DNA of 31,528 nucleotides from Galbitalea sp036499165 (GTDB lineage Bacteria; Actinomycetota; Actinomycetes; Actinomycetales; Microbacteriaceae). Of the stretch, positions 29,864-31,528 are shown piece by piece. Each line of letters starts with the position of its first letter. Position 1 is the first letter of the stretch. The translations under genes were made by a program, and so were the position numbers. Under the pieces are notes generated by a model. It was not told the DNA's origin. It did not search any database and saw nothing but the letters and a program-made list of their open reading frames with translations. The stretch lies in NCBI GenBank assembly GCA_036499165.1, contig DASYEE010000107.1:1-31528 (forward strand), read 5' to 3'.

Positions 29864-31405
29864 ATGTCACCGGTGGAAATCACACCAACGTTCAATCCGT
29901 TGCGATTGCCGTCCGATCGCAGGCTCAACCGCATTGCCGGCCCCAGCGCGCTCATCATCTTCGGCGTGACGGGCGACCTCGCTCGCAAGAAGCTGATGCC
30001 CGCGGTGTACGACCTCGCCAACCGCGGTCTGCTGCCGCCCGGCTTCGCCCTCGTGGGCTTCGCCCGCCGCGACTGGGAAGACCAGGACTTCGCCAAGGTC
30101 GTGCACGACGCGGTAGCCCAGTATGCGCGCACCCCGTTCGATGAGGATGTCTGGAAGCAGCTGGCCGAGGGCATCCGATTCGTGCAGGGCGAGTTCGACG
30201 ACGACAACGCGTTCCTCGAACTGAAGCGCACCCTCGACGACCTTGACACCACCCGCGGAACGATGGGCAATCACGCCTTCTACCTGTCGATCCCCCCGAA
30301 GTCGTTCCCGCAGGTCACCGAACAGCTCCGTCGCTCAGGGCTCGCGGACCAGGTTGGCGACGAGTGGCGTCGTGTCGTCATCGAGAAGCCGTTCGGCAGC
30401 GACCTGAAGACCGCGCGCGAGTTGAACGCCGTCGTCGAGTCGGTGTTCCCGCCGGACAGTGTGTTCAGGATCGACCACTACCTCGGCAAGGAGACAGTGC
30501 AGAACATCCTCGCGCTGCGCTTCGCGAACGAGATGTACGAACCGATCTGGAACGCCAACTACGTCGACCACGTTCAGATCACGATGGCAGAAGACATCGG
30601 TGTCGGGGGCCGCGCGGGGTACTACGACGGTATTGGGGCCGCGCGCGACGTCATCCAGAATCACCTCCTTCAGCTGCTCGCCCTCACGGCGATGGAGGAG
30701 CCGGTTTCATTCGATGCCGCAGACCTCCGCGCCGAGAAAGAGAAGGTGCTCTCAGCGGTTCGCCTGCCGAAGGATCTCTCCACGGCAACGGCCCGTGGCC
30801 AGTACGGAAGCGGCTGGCAGGGCGGCGAGAGGGTGATCGGGTTCCTCGAGGAGGACGGCATGGACCCGAAGTCGCTCACCGAGACCTTCGCGGCCATCAA
30901 GCTGGAGGTCGGCACTCGCCGGTGGGCCGGAGTTCCGTTCTATCTCCGGGCAGGCAAGCGACTGGGTCGTCGCGTCACCGAGATCGCCGTCGTCTTCAGG
31001 CGCGCGCCGCAGTACCTTTTTGCGGAGAGCCAGACGGGGGTGCTCGGGCAGAACGCGCTCGTGATCCGGGTTCAACCGGATGAGGGCGTGACGCTGCGCT
31101 TCGGATCGAAGGTTCCTGGCGCAGGCATGCAGGTGCGCGACGTCACCATGGACTTCGGTTACGGCCACGCGTTCACCGAAGCCAGCCCCGAGGCCTACGA
31201 ACGGCTCATCCTCGACGTGTTACTCGGCGATCCGCCGTTGTTCCCCCGGCACCAGGAGGTCGAGCTCAGCTGGAAGATCCTCGATCCGATCGAGGAATTC
31301 TGGGCAACCGAGGGCCAGCCCGAGCAGTACAGACCCGGCACGTGGGGCCCAGCCTCAGCTGACGAACTACTGGCCAGAGACGGCCGAACCTGGAGACGCC
31401 CCTAA
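29864..31405 (+). CDS. zwf: glucose-6-phosphate dehydrogenase
   Basis: A 513-residue enzyme that oxidises glucose-6-phosphate to 6-phosphogluconolactone, the entry step of the oxidative pentose phosphate pathway. The nucleotide-binding GVTGDLARKKLMPA lies at 34-47, EKPFG at 174-178, and the substrate signature IDHYLGKE at 203-210, with the catalytic His205 and phosphate-binding Lys209. AGGAG lies four bases before the ATG. The stop shares a base with the start of opcA (TAATG). In actinobacteria Zwf needs OpcA for full activity, consistent with the order here. Confidence 0.98.
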   Translation: MSPVEITPTFNPLRLPSDRRLNRIAGPSALIIFGVTGDLARKKLMPAVYDLANRGLLPPGFALVGFARRDWEDQDFAKVVHDAVAQYARTPFDEDVWKQLAEGIRFVQGEFDDDNAFLELKRTLDDLDTTRGTMGNHAFYLSIPPKSFPQVTEQLRRSGLADQVGDEWRRVVIEKPFGSDLKTARELNAVVESVFPPDSVFRIDHYLGKETVQNILALRFANEMYEPIWNANYVDHVQITMAEDIGVGGRAGYYDGIGAARDVIQNHLLQLLALTAMEEPVSFDAADLRAEKEKVLSAVRLPKDLSTATARGQYGSGWQGGERVIGFLEEDGMDPKSLTETFAAIKLEVGTRRWAGVPFYLRAGKRLGRRVTEIAVVFRRAPQYLFAESQTGVLGQNALVIRVQPDEGVTLRFGSKVPGAGMQVRDVTMDFGYGHAFTEASPEAYERLILDVLLGDPPLFPRHQEVELSWKILDPIEEFWATEGQPEQYRPGTWGPASADELLARDGRTWRRP

Positions 31406-31528
31406 TGATTGTCGACCTGCCAAACACCACGACGAGCCAGATCTCGAAAGCGCTCGTCAAGATTCGCGAAGAGGGCGGAGCGGTCGCGCTTGGACGCGTG
31501 CTCACCCTCATCATCTCGACCCGGCTGG
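31405..31528 (+). CDS. opcA: glucose-6-phosphate dehydrogenase assembly protein OpcA (partial)
   Basis: Only the first 41 residues are in the window. They read MIVDLPNTTTSQISKALVKI and then REEGGAVALGRVLTLIIST, the usual start of OpcA proteins, which allosterically support Zwf in actinobacteria. The ATG overlaps the zwf stop by one base. The rest lies beyond the right edge, where a 6-phosphogluconolactonase gene would be expected by analogy. Confidence 0.9.
   Translation, partial: MIVDLPNTTTSQISKALVKIREEGGAVALGRVLTLIISTRL

Noticed and set aside
1..31528. Mobile elements, phage genes, CRISPR arrays, toxin-antitoxin or defence systems
   Set aside because: No transposase, integrase, repeat array, or paired small toxin/antitoxin genes were seen, and gene content is that of a core chromosome.

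Overview
This is an ordinary-looking stretch of chromosome from a high-GC actinobacterium. It most resembles the family Microbacteriaceae. The evidence is the strong G/C third-position bias, the glgA/GlgM-glgC divergent pair, the sufB-sufD-Rieske-sufC-SufT gene order, the tkt-tal-pgi-zwf-opcA operon, ctaA/ctaB/SURF1 genes of an aa3-type oxidase bacterium, and many start codons placed about 6-8 bases after a TAnnnT -10 box (leaderless mRNAs). The family assignment is an inference from gene content and order, not from a search. I see no insertion sequences, phage genes, CRISPR arrays, tRNAs or rRNAs, and no region of clearly foreign composition.

Layout. At 1-3735 there is the start of a membrane-anchored protein (possibly a D-Ala-D-Ala carboxypeptidase), an APH(6)/hydroxyurea-type kinase, a TrmH-family RNA methyltransferase, a sirtuin and a histidine phosphatase. 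At 3810-8320 there is a glycosyltransferase and alpha/beta-hydrolase pair, divergent from trehalose synthase treS with a LacI-type operator between them, then a DnaQ-like exonuclease. At 8358-10919 there is a secreted GH25-like protein with two Ig-like repeats, a bidirectional terminator, ribosomal protein L31 type B and a lone ABC ATPase. At 10961-14116 there is the divergent pair glgA(GlgM)/glgC, followed by a phosphoserine phosphatase. At 14141-16357 there is a FabG-type reductase, then a three-gene overlapping operon (DUF3099 protein, an 82-residue Cys/His protein, SURF1). At 16387-22335, on the minus strand, there is an ABC-F ATPase and the suf cluster. At 22645-24710 there are the convergent heme A synthase and heme O synthase genes. 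From 24995 to the end runs the pentose-phosphate operon tkt-tal-pgi-zwf-opcA, whose last gene is cut by the window edge.

How the genes work together. Three themes stand out. (1) Alpha-glucan and trehalose metabolism: GlgC makes ADP-glucose, GlgM is expected to make maltose-1-phosphate, and TreS interconverts trehalose and maltose. (2) Metal-cofactor and respiratory assembly: Suf builds Fe-S clusters, while CtaB, CtaA and SURF1 supply heme A and help assemble cytochrome oxidase. (3) Glucose-6-phosphate oxidation and the pentose phosphate cycle.

No undescribed multi-gene system is evident. The most interesting signals are regulatory: a recurring leaderless-promoter geometry, two back-to-back promoter pairs packed into about 45 bp, a perfect LacI-type operator in front of treS, a perfect 20-bp palindrome between sufB and ctaA, and a nested inverted repeat upstream of the ABC-F gene.
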